A DNA stretch of 64,000 nucleotides, from assembly GCA_016931715.1 (NCBI GenBank), contig JAFGEF010000041.1, positions 1 to 64,000 of the forward strand. The letters run 5' to 3'. Under the pieces are notes generated by a model. That model was not told the DNA's origin and made no database searches. It worked only from the letters and a program-made list of their open reading frames with translations. The translations under genes and the position numbers were made by a program. This DNA is from Sedimentisphaerales bacterium. GTDB lineage: Bacteria; Planctomycetota; Phycisphaerae; Sedimentisphaerales; Anaerobacaceae. Below are positions 26,923 through 36,900 of the stretch, piece after piece. Numbering within the stretch: the stretch's first letter is position 1; each line of letters opens with the position of its first letter.

Positions 26923-28344
26923 ATGAGTACTAAAACCAGCGGGCAGGAAATAAAAAATGGAAACTCGACGATTATTATTTTTTTTGTAATATCTTTTATG
27001 TTATACCAATTCGAATCCTTAAAAGCCCGTGGTTTTTCAGCCACTGCAAATAGAAGTGAAGAGAGAATTCTTTCAACTGCTGCTCGTCAGTTAAACAAAC
27101 ATACAGACGAATTTACAGTGGATGATTATCAGAAAGTTGAGAGTCTGAGTATTTCAGATCCTTTTATTGAAGATATTAATTCACTGAAGAAGTTTACAAA
27201 TCTAAGAGAGTTTTCAATTGAAACATGGCATGTTACAAATTTTAAGCCAATTGTGAATCTTCCAGAGCTAAGAAAACTTACGATAATGTTCATGTCCACC
27301 TCATTGTCGGGAGAATTAACAGTAAATTACGATTCAGTACCGACCTTCGAATTAAATATACTTAAAAATTCTGCAAACCTTAAAAAACTTGAAATTGAAG
27401 GCATGAAAATCAATGATATAAATTCTCTGGCCGGCCTTACAGATCTTAATGAGCTTGCGATTAACGTCATGCATGTTAATAATTTCAAGCCACTTGCTAA
27501 TCTTAAAAATTTACAGAACCTTACTCTTAGTTGTATAGAGGAGAGAGATTTCCAACCATCTACGGGTCGCGGAAGATTACCGGCAATCAAATTCACACAA
27601 ATCAGTAACTTGGAACCATTAGAAAGTCTTACGAATCTACAAAAACTCAAACTTACATGTATGGAAGTAAACGATATTAACCCTCTTTCAAAACTGACAA
27701 ATCTAAGGGAGTTGTGGATTAGTGTCACTGGAGTAAGCAATTATAAACCGCTCGGGAACCTCAAAAGCCTGCAAAGTCTCAATTTTTTCGATAGACAGGT
27801 TAGAGATATTGAATTTATCTCTAATTTTACAAATCTTCAATCTCTTAACCTTAACGGAATTCCAGTTGATGATATAAGTGTGATTAAAGGACTTATAAAA
27901 TTGCAGGAGCTAAGCTTAAGCAATGTTAATATAAGTGATATTAAACTGCTTGCAAATCTTACTGAATTACAGAGACTAAATCTTTACAATACAAAAGTAA
28001 GCGATATCGAGCCGCTTCTAAATCTTACTACTCTGGAAATGCTTGATCTTGGCAATACTAATGTCACAAACATATGGCCGATATACAAACTTACAAACTT
28101 GCAAACACTAAAACTTAGAGCCATACAAACCAGTTATTTCGAGCCTCTCTCAACACTTACTAATCTAAAAGACCTTGATGTCAGTTATACACAAATAAGT
28201 GATATCAAACCAATTATGAAACTCACAAATCTGATAAACCTTAGAATTCACAACACATATGTAAATGATAAACAACTGGAAGAACTTAAAAAAGCTCTGC
28301 CGAATCTTATTATTATTTCTGAAATGGGTACTGGCCGTATGTAA
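26923..28344 (+). CDS. leucine-rich-repeat protein, internalin-like
   Basis: A 473-residue protein with one hydrophobic segment (about 15-31, STIIIFFVISFMLYQF) acting as signal or anchor. From about residue 65 to the end runs an array of about 17 leucine-rich repeats of about 22 residues with consensus L.NLTNLQ.L.L....VSDI.PL (SDS22/internalin subtype). One unit is expanded by a Gly/Arg insert (EERDFQPSTGRGRLPAIKFTQ, near residue 210). Such arrays are protein-binding solenoids; on the cell surface or in the periplasm this would be an interaction protein. An AAAGGG site and the ATG support the start. Nothing in the neighbourhood gives it a partner. Confidence 0.9.
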   Translation: MSTKTSGQEIKNGNSTIIIFFVISFMLYQFESLKARGFSATANRSEERILSTAARQLNKHTDEFTVDDYQKVESLSISDPFIEDINSLKKFTNLREFSIETWHVTNFKPIVNLPELRKLTIMFMSTSLSGELTVNYDSVPTFELNILKNSANLKKLEIEGMKINDINSLAGLTDLNELAINVMHVNNFKPLANLKNLQNLTLSCIEERDFQPSTGRGRLPAIKFTQISNLEPLESLTNLQKLKLTCMEVNDINPLSKLTNLRELWISVTGVSNYKPLGNLKSLQSLNFFDRQVRDIEFISNFTNLQSLNLNGIPVDDISVIKGLIKLQELSLSNVNISDIKLLANLTELQRLNLYNTKVSDIEPLLNLTTLEMLDLGNTNVTNIWPIYKLTNLQTLKLRAIQTSYFEPLSTLTNLKDLDVSYTQISDIKPIMKLTNLINLRIHNTYVNDKQLEELKKALPNLIIISEMGTGRM

Positions 28345-28492
28345 GAAAAATTAGCTTTCTTAATTTGATAATTAAACTTCTATCACAGAGACTTGTTAAT
28401 ATAATAAGTTTTCTATTACTTTTCTGTAAAATCCTGATTCTATTAAAAAAAAACGGTCAGAGAGGAAAAGAATTGTCAATAGCACAGCTTTA

Positions 28493-28520
28493 TTGCATAT
28501 TTGATGGGATAAGGTATAAT
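28493..28520 (+). promoter_or_regulatory. candidate promoter for the GroES-like gene
   Basis: TTGCAT (28493-28498), a 16-bp spacer and perfect TATAAT (28515-28520), with the ATG about 40 bases on. No CIRCE-type heat-shock operator is visible. Confidence 0.5.
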
Positions 28521-28561
28521 AACATTCTGTTATTAGTATCATTTACAGGTGTGAATTTACG

Positions 28562-28882
28562 ATGAAAAAACAAAATCAGACAGACACTCCGGCGATTGAG
28601 ATTGTCGAGCCGATAGGCAAGCGCGTCCTTATTCGCAAGGATGAAGACAAAAAGCAGACCAAGGGCGGCATACAACTGCCGGACAATATCGAGATTCCCA
28701 CAATCACCGGACGCATCGTAACAATTTCAGTTGAAGTGCAGAACTCACCTGACATTCCTCTTCGCCAGTACGACAAAGTTCTGTTCAATCCCAAAGGCGC
28801 CATCCCGGTCGATTTCGAGGGTGATAACAGGCTTTTCGTTGTCGAAGTTGAAAACGTCGTCGCCGTATTCAGAAAATCCTGA
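28562..28882 (+). CDS. GroES-like co-chaperonin, without GroEL beside it
   Basis: A 106-residue Cpn10-family protein. It shows VEPIGKRVLIRKDEDKKQTKGGIQLPDNI (mobile loop region) and the later VLFNPKGAIPVDFEGDNRLFVVEVENVVAVF end. Canonical GroES has a conserved mobile-loop G-G-I-[VI]-L; GGIQLP here is close. It lacks the usual ~groEL partner downstream, so it is either a second GroES or a solitary co-chaperonin. It ends in a hairpin at 28901-28932. Function as a chaperonin lid is inferred from similarity. Confidence 0.8.
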   Translation: MKKQNQTDTPAIEIVEPIGKRVLIRKDEDKKQTKGGIQLPDNIEIPTITGRIVTISVEVQNSPDIPLRQYDKVLFNPKGAIPVDFEGDNRLFVVEVENVVAVFRKS

Positions 28883-28900
28883 AACAACTATGAATAACTC

Positions 28901-28932
28901 TTGCAAAATACAAATCTTTTTGTAATTTGCAA
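28901..28932. terminator. hairpin after the GroES-like gene
   Basis: A 14-bp stem with one mismatch (TTGCAAAATACAAA at 28901-28914, loop TCTT, TTTGTAATTTGCAA at 28919-28932). It is followed by A, not T, on the plus strand, so it would end transcription only weakly, or acts as an RNA-stabilising structure. Confidence 0.4.
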
Positions 28933-28970
28933 AAAACGAAGAAAAGAAATTTAATATAACTGTCTTTTAA

Positions 28971-29067
28971 GAACCTCTAACAAAAAGAATCGTGTCGCGG
29001 GCATCTTGCCCGCGAAACATTACGAGGATAGCAATGCTGTATCTTAAAAATTCATTGTTAGAGGCTC
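28971..29067. repeat. 97-bp inverted-repeat element with GC-rich hairpin
   Basis: GAACCTCTAACAA (28971-28983) is mirrored by TTGTTAGAGGCTC (29055-29067), 12 of 13 bases complementary. Inside lies the strong hairpin CGCGGGCA-TCT-TGCCCGCG (28996-29014), far more GC-rich than the surroundings. It could be a small mobile repeat of REP/MITE type. Only one copy was noticed in this window. Confidence 0.5.
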
Positions 29068-29165
29068 TAAGTTCATTTCTGGCTATTTTGCCAAATTTCT
29101 GATATTTTTTACAAAATTGTGGGAACTTTTTTGAATTTGCGCCGACTTTATATGCGGTTGAAAAA

Positions 29166-29675
29166 ATGAAAGAAAAAATCGCAACTGAATTTCAGGAGTT
29201 TTGGACTCAGGCAGCCGGGAAGGTTCGGGCATATATGTTTTGCGCTTGTGGGAATCAGGCGGATGCCGATGATATGACGCAGGATTGCTGTCTGCGTGCG
29301 CTGCGAGCCTGGGGTCAGTATAACGGCAAGGCGAGCAGGCAGGCATGGCTTTTCGGAATCGCCCGAAGAACGCGCGTTGACTGGCTAAGAGAACAAATAC
29401 GAGAAAACACAAACAAAGAAGCACAAAAACCTGAGTTAAAAAATGAAGCTTCCGTTGAAGAAACAAAAGAAAACAATATCAAGATAGTATGGGATGTAAT
29501 AAAAAATTTAAACGAGGAATACAGCGAAGTGATTCATCTAAGATTTGCGGCAGGTTTAAGCTATGAACAAATCGCTCATACTCTTGAAATCCCTGTCGGG
29601 ACGGTAAGGTCGCGGCTGCACAGGGGATTGAAAGCTATAAAAGATAATGTTGGAGACCGGGAAAATGGACCGTGA
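29166..29675 (+). CDS. ECF RNA polymerase sigma factor
   Basis: A 169-residue ECF sigma. Region 2 contains NQADADDMTQDCCLRALRAWGQYNGKASRQAWLFGIARRTRVDWLRE with the conserved D-D-x-x-Q-D and R-x-W-L-F-x-I-A-R. Region 4 contains LNEEYSEVIHLRFAAGLSYEQIAHTLEIPVGTVRSRLHRGLKAIKD with the helix-turn-helix. It overlaps a small membrane protein gene by about 11 bases and a propeller lipoprotein follows, so the three make one operon. Confidence 0.92.
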   Translation: MKEKIATEFQEFWTQAAGKVRAYMFCACGNQADADDMTQDCCLRALRAWGQYNGKASRQAWLFGIARRTRVDWLREQIRENTNKEAQKPELKNEASVEETKENNIKIVWDVIKNLNEEYSEVIHLRFAAGLSYEQIAHTLEIPVGTVRSRLHRGLKAIKDNVGDRENGP

Positions 29676-30186
29676 GAAAATTGAAAGACTGGCGATGGAC
29701 TCTGCGGCAGGTGAATTAAACGAAGATGTCAAAGCTCTCTTGCAGGAATATCTCGCAGAACATTCGCAGGCAAAAAAATGGTTTCTGGAAATGCAGGAAA
29801 CTTATAGCAATACTCAGGCAGCATTTGATGTCAAGACTGCTTATATTAAAAAAACATCGGAAAACAAACCTTCGCTCAAATTCGACTGGTTACCTTTTTT
29901 ACGCATAGCTGCGATTGTAGTTATCTCAGTCTGTACAGGAATAGCGGCAGGACGATGGTCAAAACAAAATGTACCGCAGCAAGAGTCTGAATTGATTGTA
30001 AAGACTCCTGCTGTATCCGCTAAAAGAGACAGCTTTAGCCTTGATAACCTTGGCGAAGGTTTCTGGCGAAACAAAATTACAGCAATGTTAAATCCTTCAC
30101 CCACCAGGGTACATATAGAAAAAAGTTCAGGTCGTTCTTTACTGGAACAATATCAACAATATCTAAAGGAGAGAAATCATGAGTAA
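29665..30186 (+). CDS. membrane protein, probable anti-sigma factor
   Basis: A 173-residue protein from the ATG at 29665, chosen over an upstream ATG because GGAG lies nine bases before it. One membrane helix is visible near residues 78-96 (LRIAAIVVISVCTGIAAG). The N-terminal cytosolic part (REKIERLAMDSAAGELNEDVKALLQEYLAEHSQAKKWFLEMQ) is helical and fits an anti-sigma domain, though without a zinc motif, and is like the N-terminal helices of other planctomycete-type anti-sigma genes. The periplasmic tail is short. It overlaps both neighbours: the sigma factor before it and the lipoprotein after it. Confidence 0.6.
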   Translation: MDREKIERLAMDSAAGELNEDVKALLQEYLAEHSQAKKWFLEMQETYSNTQAAFDVKTAYIKKTSENKPSLKFDWLPFLRIAAIVVISVCTGIAAGRWSKQNVPQQESELIVKTPAVSAKRDSFSLDNLGEGFWRNKITAMLNPSPTRVHIEKSSGRSLLEQYQQYLKERNHE

Positions 30187-31660
30187 TTGTATTAAAAGAG
30201 TTTGTTTATTTTTATTTTATATCGCTGCATTATTTATAATAGGTTGTATTCCTGAAGATTCCCTCGAATGGTCAGAAGACGGCTCGGTTGGTTTGCTGTG
30301 CGTCGATGGTGCTTTATACCTCGTAGATGGCCAGGCAGGCTCGTTAACTGAAATTGCAAAAGAAGATGATGTCCAGCCATGGCCTGATATTTCAAAAGAC
30401 GGCAGTTTGATTGTTTACAGCAGGAAAGTTGATATTAACGATTTGTCAGAAGGATTAAAACTGCTGCCAGACGGACAGGCACGAATGATAGAATACTGCG
30501 GAAAACAAATGCGGGAGGATATTATAAAAGCGGGAGGATTGACTAATGATAGGTTTCCAGAGCCTTCTCTTGAGATCCTTAAGGATGATGAAGTACAAAA
30601 CTGGGTAATACGTTATTCGTTTGAAAATGCAGATGAGAAGCTAATTAACGTATTGGGTGAAAAAGGAATTAAACTTGGTAAAGGAAAAACATTAAGCTAT
30701 TACAATGTTATTGCGGTACCGCGAAACAACCTTAATGACAAGCGTGTAATTGCAGCAAGTATATTTCCAATTATGATGACACGTATATCACCGGATAAAA
30801 AACATGCAGCCTACATTATGAATGTACAGTACGAAGGAGAAGACATGGAATGCTCTCTCTATGTTGCATCACTTGAAAGTGATGTTAAAAACGTACTTAT
30901 AAATCAATGCGTTGCCTTTGGCTATGACTGGAGTAAGGACTCTAAAAAAATAGCATATTTGAGTGCAAATCCGTCCGACTTTAAAAAAGAGTTTATTTTG
31001 GGTTCACTTGATGAGATAGAAGTTGCGGATGCTAACGGCGCTCTTTTATGTAACAAGGCAGATATTCCTGAACAAGGATTAGTAAATACTTACAATAGTA
31101 CCGGAGGTGATCGATCGCTTGCAGGCATAGCATTTTATCCCTGGATGAAAGTTCGCTATGAAACTGGTGGGCGAATTTTCTTTTCAACTATTAAGATGTC
31201 ACTGCCGACTAACAATATGAATGATCCCGGTTACTCCATATTCTGTTATGATCCGGTAATCGGCGCCGTGACGGATATAATGCCCTCTGAAGCTTCAGCT
31301 TATGCCGGACAGGCAATGGGTATGATGCAATTCGAGCTGTCACCAAATGGTAAAGATGTCCTTGTGCCGATTAAGGAAAACAGGTTTGCAGGCTTCACTT
31401 TAGGAGCAAAAGAAGTAGATATTCCATTTTCCGAAGACGATGGATTTGGTGAAGATGATGTTTCAAAACTGCTTCCCGTATTCAAGGGCAATAATGAAAT
31501 TTCTTTTTTAGTATCTGAGGATAATCATTTTCTTGCCGAAGCTGGTCAGTCATCAGAAACAAATCGTTATGAAATAATTGTTCTCAATAGGGACACCGGC
31601 AAAAGCCGTATATTAAGCAAAAGCTGGCCTGATGAAATTATGAATGCACTGGGCAACTAA
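30179..31660 (+). CDS. TolB-like beta-propeller lipoprotein
   Basis: A 493-residue exported protein with a lipoprotein signal (VCLFLFYIAALFIIGC, lipobox FIIGC near residue 23). The rest reads as WD40-like/TolB-like blades: LEWSEDGSVGLLC.DGALYLVD, PDISKDGSLIVYSRK, ISPDKKHAAYIMNV, YDWSKDSKKIAYLSA, FELSPNGKDVLVP. These S-x-D-G/D-x-K-x-x-A/V-Y patterns recur. It is the third gene of an ECF sigma operon and overlaps the preceding gene by eight bases. By context it is a periplasmic sensing or target protein for that sigma pathway. AAAGGAGAG precedes the ATG. Confidence 0.8.
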   Translation: MSNCIKRVCLFLFYIAALFIIGCIPEDSLEWSEDGSVGLLCVDGALYLVDGQAGSLTEIAKEDDVQPWPDISKDGSLIVYSRKVDINDLSEGLKLLPDGQARMIEYCGKQMREDIIKAGGLTNDRFPEPSLEILKDDEVQNWVIRYSFENADEKLINVLGEKGIKLGKGKTLSYYNVIAVPRNNLNDKRVIAASIFPIMMTRISPDKKHAAYIMNVQYEGEDMECSLYVASLESDVKNVLINQCVAFGYDWSKDSKKIAYLSANPSDFKKEFILGSLDEIEVADANGALLCNKADIPEQGLVNTYNSTGGDRSLAGIAFYPWMKVRYETGGRIFFSTIKMSLPTNNMNDPGYSIFCYDPVIGAVTDIMPSEASAYAGQAMGMMQFELSPNGKDVLVPIKENRFAGFTLGAKEVDIPFSEDDGFGEDDVSKLLPVFKGNNEISFLVSEDNHFLAEAGQSSETNRYEIIVLNRDTGKSRILSKSWPDEIMNALGN

Positions 31661-31694
31661 GATTTATACTCGTATTCTTCGATTTTTATTTTAA

Positions 31695-33851
31695 TCATGG
31701 CATTTTTTTGAAGCCTTCGTAACGGATCTTCCATTTGCCGTTATCGGGAAAACCCGGCGATGGTTTTTCAGGGCAGCCGTCCCAGCCGGCAGCCATCATC
31801 GCAACTGCGGTAAGTAAGCCGCCATTGCCGGGAAGATACAGCGGCAGGCGGGCGGATTGATAATTATGACCATTTGCTAAATATTTGTTCTTCGGAGTAT
31901 CGAGAAATAATGCATCTATCGCTTTTTCAGGTTCACCCACGCGGGCGGCCGTCATCGCCATGACAGGATAATCCCAGCCCCATGTGCTGGAAAATTCCCA
32001 TTTTGCAAATACATCATCAAGCGTTTTTTTCATGATATCCGTGTCTATCAAAGGTGTTTGAGTTAAAAATCCGAGTGCGCAGAGCATCGATGGATGATCC
32101 TGATAAATCGTATAAGGCTGTGTTTCAATACCTGTATAAATTCCTTCGCGGATATTCGGCTTCGATATATTCTTAATGATTTTGTCCCACTGCTCGTCAC
32201 GTTCCATACCAAGGCGCTCTCGCCACTTTTGTGCTGTATCTAATGCCCAATACCAATATGCAAGCTCGAAAGCCGGATTGATAGCAGTTCTTTTATAATT
32301 GCCATAACTTTCCTGAGCCGGAATTAATGCTGGCCCGAGTACATAGCGTTTAGCCGATTTGTCCCAAACGGGATATGAAGCCATGAATTTCGCAGTTTCA
32401 AAAACAATCTCCCGATATTTTTCCAGAGTTTGCTTATCAGGGTGACTTCGATAGCACAGCTCCGCGTAATAAATCGGATGCGGCTGCTGCCAGATGAGAA
32501 AAACGCCGACTGTACTGGGACTATCGCGGCCATCAGGCGAAGTCATCTTGGGCCATCGTGCACCATCGTAACCCTGCAGTTTAGCAGTTGACTGGGCCGC
32601 CGGGAGTATCTTTTGATACCATGAGAGACTTCGTTCCAAAAGAGACAAACGGTCCCACAAGGCAAAATGTACCGCGTGCCACCAGTGCATTTCAAGGTGA
32701 AATTTTCCGAACCAGCTATTTGTTACAAGGCCCGTCTCCTGGGGAGGCATGGTTCCAGAACATTGAATCGCAGTGAGATATTGCGAAAGAACCACCCTGC
32801 GCTCAAGCTCAGAAGCCCTCGTATCTGTGCATTGAGAAAAATCAATCGCCCCGCCGCTCGACCAGAACTTTTGCCAATAATCGGAGGCTTCAGAGCGAAC
32901 GGCTTGAAAATCGGGCAATGTCCCTTCTATCCGGACAGGGGAAAAAGAGAAAATAATTTCCAGCGCGTCACTGTCTTTTATGCTGATTTCATACTCATGC
33001 TGTGAGGCGGTTCTGATTTGTCCTGTCTGTGAGCAGACCATGCTTACAAAATATTTGTCTGCATCAATTATTCGTGCAATCTGAGCTTTGTTATTATTTA
33101 TGCTGCTTTGCGTTGTATGACTGTCCGGTTTAGTCCAGTCGGCGGAGATTCCCCACTGCTCGCTTCCATACGGAAATTTAAGTGAGACAAGTAATCTTTC
33201 CTTTTGAAGTAATTCCGATTCGATACGAACTGCCAATGTGTCATGCACAGGGTGACATACAGTCAAGACTTTTACCAGGCTTCCTTCAATTTCAAATTGA
33301 CTGCTCAGCAAACCATTCCATAAATCCAGTGTTTGAGATGTTTTCCGCAAGTCATTAATTCCAGCCTCTGTACCATCGGATTTCTTCATTACAAGTCCGA
33401 TTTGGCCAAGGTTCAGGCGATGTGGATTTGCGCGCAGCCATGTCCCGGCAGGGGAATAATTCCCGCTTCTGTCAGAAGCATAAGGAACTTTCCTGCCCGC
33501 CGATTCATATTCCACAAAGACATCTGACATCCTGTAATTATTCGTATTCAGTGTCGAATGCCAGCCCCATTGGGATTGTGTGCCGAGAGCCATTCCTTTT
33601 TGATGATATTCTGGAAAACTCTGCAGGCCTGTAATATCGGCAGTGAACGCGAACTGCCCATTTCCGACGCTTAGCGGCGTAAGCGGATCAGGTTCAGTGA
33701 GAATTACATTGTGCCTTGTTACAAGTGCATGACGATCAATCTTCTTATCAGAAAGATTATTCGAAGAAGCAAATAGTTTATTTGCCTGATTGAGCGTCTG
33801 GAACAATAATGAGATTATAAGAATTATGAATATATGTCGTGTGTGTTTCAT
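31695..33851 (-). CDS. exported six-hairpin glycoside hydrolase-like protein
   Basis: A 718-residue protein from the ATG at 33851, preferred over one eight codons earlier because AAAGGAAT lies about eight bases upstream and a signal peptide follows directly (HIFIILIISLLFQTLNQANKLFA). An N-terminal beta-domain (about 35-330, starting TEPDPLTPLSVGNGQFAFTADITGLQSFPEYHQKG) precedes an (alpha/alpha)6 catalytic domain (about 340-700) with NSWFGKFHLEMHWWHAVHFALW, the GARWPKM stretch and INPAFELAYWYWALD. The acid/base candidates are in HLEMHWW and near NPAFELAYWY. The architecture resembles GH65/GH95-type enzymes acting on plant or algal glycans; the exact family and substrate cannot be assigned. Confidence 0.75.
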   Translation of the reverse strand: MKHTRHIFIILIISLLFQTLNQANKLFASSNNLSDKKIDRHALVTRHNVILTEPDPLTPLSVGNGQFAFTADITGLQSFPEYHQKGMALGTQSQWGWHSTLNTNNYRMSDVFVEYESAGRKVPYASDRSGNYSPAGTWLRANPHRLNLGQIGLVMKKSDGTEAGINDLRKTSQTLDLWNGLLSSQFEIEGSLVKVLTVCHPVHDTLAVRIESELLQKERLLVSLKFPYGSEQWGISADWTKPDSHTTQSSINNNKAQIARIIDADKYFVSMVCSQTGQIRTASQHEYEISIKDSDALEIIFSFSPVRIEGTLPDFQAVRSEASDYWQKFWSSGGAIDFSQCTDTRASELERRVVLSQYLTAIQCSGTMPPQETGLVTNSWFGKFHLEMHWWHAVHFALWDRLSLLERSLSWYQKILPAAQSTAKLQGYDGARWPKMTSPDGRDSPSTVGVFLIWQQPHPIYYAELCYRSHPDKQTLEKYREIVFETAKFMASYPVWDKSAKRYVLGPALIPAQESYGNYKRTAINPAFELAYWYWALDTAQKWRERLGMERDEQWDKIIKNISKPNIREGIYTGIETQPYTIYQDHPSMLCALGFLTQTPLIDTDIMKKTLDDVFAKWEFSSTWGWDYPVMAMTAARVGEPEKAIDALFLDTPKNKYLANGHNYQSARLPLYLPGNGGLLTAVAMMAAGWDGCPEKPSPGFPDNGKWKIRYEGFKKMP

Positions 33852-33924
33852 TTTGTAAATTCCTTTCTTTACCATAGGATTTTACTTTAAAAACACAAAA
33901 CAGGCAAATATGAAAAAATAAAAA

Positions 33925-36900
33925 TCATTCCTGTCTAAGAGGATCGTTTTCCCACCACCTCTGGCGGTAATCTTCAAAGAAAAGGAACGAGGCACGGGGA
34001 TTTTCCTGTGCCCATGATAACCAGTCACCGATTACCTTCTTATAATTCTGATTGGAATCCTGAGCAGCTTCAAAATCCTCTTTCGATAGAGTTGGCAGAT
34101 TTCCCTTTGTGATATTAAATTGCTGCTCCAGTTTTTTGACTACTGTACAAGCAGAAATATATTGCGCGTAATCCGGTTCATTGGACGCAAGTTTCAACCA
34201 TTCGGCCAGTTCGAGCCATTTTGCCGCGGCAAGATAAAAGCCTGCATCAAGCTTTATATTTTGATTTTCATCTTCAACTGCTTTGACAAAACAAGTCTCG
34301 ACATTCCTGTCATATATTTTTGTAAGAAAACTGCATACTCTTTGACGTGCCTCAACTTCTGTGTTACTCATTCCGGCGATTAGGGCTTCAACAGCCTGCT
34401 TTCTTATATTTTCATTTGTGCCGCTCTGAGTGTAAGTTTTTAGTAACCAGTTACAGACCGGATCGGTTTCCCCGTTTATCAGCCGGTCTTTGAAATATGG
34501 TATATACTCAGAATCTGCGACAGAACATAATGCGGTTAAAAGTAATTGTCGTGAAATTTTGTTTTTTTCGTTTTCGATGGCTTTAATTATATACGGTGCC
34601 ACTTCCGGTCCCATTCCCGGCAAGCCAATCATTTCATCGCTGACATTATTATTTCCGTTCCAGTTCGGATCCTTTGCGGTTTCTTTATAAAACTTTTCCA
34701 TTATCCTTGCGAATTTTGCATTGAAAAGCTGTTTTTCTTTTGCCACACCATTAATGCTTGTGACTGTAAAAGCCGCAGGTTGTGTTCTTATGTTTCCTTT
34801 GAATTCCGGTTCGATGGATGGGATTTCATATGTGTATTCGAGGCTGTATTCTCCTGTGCCGCTCACTTCTATTGTATCGTTTGTTGCAAAAGATTCACCT
34901 GCTTTTATCATAATTTTTTCGTCTTCAGGTGAATAAGGCTGTGCGCCTTTATCGATCGATGTTTGTCCACCGGGATAATTTATTAAAAGGCCAACTAAAG
35001 GCCTCATAACACTTACTATTACATGAGGTTTGTTTATAGTAATATCTGTATTGCTTTTATTAGTGGCGGTTAATGTCACTTTTACTGGCTCGTGAAGATA
35101 ATATGTACTCTTATCTGTTTTTATTGTGATATTAAGATAGTCTTTAATATTCTTTCGAGTATCCACCCAATTTTGATTTGCGTTATTTTGTGACAGATTG
35201 TTAAGCGGCGACCATTCCGAACTCAAATTGTTTATCAGCGTTTTTGTATTTAAATCCTCAGCTTTTAGCCATAATCCGGTCGAGTTATAAACTTTCGCAA
35301 TAGCAATCGGCTCGTTCTGTGCTTCGTCATGATAATAAAGCTGACCGTTTCCTGATGATAATGCTTCGCGCATTGTCATTTCTTTATTTTCGTTATCATT
35401 GGAAATCGTTGATTTTTCACTCATCCAGATGATTCTTTTGCCGTCGGGTGACACTTTATAATACCTGGTCTTGACAGTGCCTAAATCAATATCTTTATAA
35501 TATAGCTGATCAAAAGCTTGCCTGTAGTTTCCAGCTATAGAATCATTTTCTATGAGTTTATGATTTTTCAAATCCAATCTGTAATTGTTCTGATGATCCG
35601 GTTGCGGCTGAACAAGCGGACCTGTCCCTGCATTGTCCTGGATTAAAGAAGGGGCAAATTGCATATAAGGATTGCCCGGCAATGGTGTGATATCTTCCAT
35701 CTCACCGGTATTTACATTTACTTTGGTAAGCATATTTGCCGCACTGCGATTCGGGCTGAATTCATCTTCACCTTCAGGAATTTCCGTGCGTATAAATGCT
35801 ACAGTTTCTGAATCAAGCCAGATAATCGGTATTCCCGGAAAAGTAGAAGCTATCATGGGAATTACAAATTGTATCGGTTTTGCAGGTTGACTTATTTTAC
35901 CGGTTTCAATTTCAATAACTGTAAGGAAATATCCTCCATCTTCTTTTGATGGATAATTCCCCTTTGGATTCATTGCGAAATATGCCAGCCGCTTTCGGTC
36001 TGGAGAAACTGCTATATCTTTGCTTGTCTTAAATTTAGTTACATCTGTTATGTCACGATATGATTGTCTCTGAAAATCTAATTGCCGCAGCGTTACAGTA
36101 TTGCCATTTTGTGCCAATCCATAGAGGCAGCCATCAGCAAGTGCGTAAGTACCATTAAGATCGAAACTATAATCTGGCGTTTTTGATCTAACAGAAAGCT
36201 GGTCCGTTTCTTTTGTCAATAAATCGATACTATAGAGTGTAGAAAAACTCCTGCAGTAAAGTTTACCTCCCGCGACACAAATCATATTTCCCCAGTGATA
36301 GCTGCTTTCTGGTGCAGTTATAATCTCTTTAAGCTCGATTCCATTATCAGTTATATGAGCCAGGATAAGAGTATTTGTTGAATTTCCGCGATTAAAACGT
36401 GTGAATAAGAAATACTCGTACGGGCTGCTGACAGGTTTGTTTGTTAATGCAATTGGGGGAATGTTTGCCGAGATATTATTTGTCGAAGTGTTTCGGATAT
36501 TATTGGGTAAGCTTTCAGAGTTATCATTTTTTGCAAATACCAAAGAAGCTGTTTCAGGTTTTGCAGATTCCTGTAACGCATTTATTCCAGTATTCGTATT
36601 TTGTGTGGAAATAGTATTATTTACGGCATTGTTATTTTCTGCATTATTTGTTATGCTTGTTAAATTCGGTATTTCATTCTTGTCATCCTGTTTTACAAAA
36701 TGATTGTAAGTTATAACTGTACCGAAACCGATAGCGATTACAGCAGCGGCGGTGATTATTTTTGCGGATAAGCTGCTCATGATTACGGAAGAACCAGCGG
36801 CAGCCGCGGCTGTAGCAGTACCTTTCACTGCAAGACCGGCAATCGAAGCCATGACAATGGATGTAAATGCTTTCGTCGGGCCTGTCTTGCTAATTGTACT

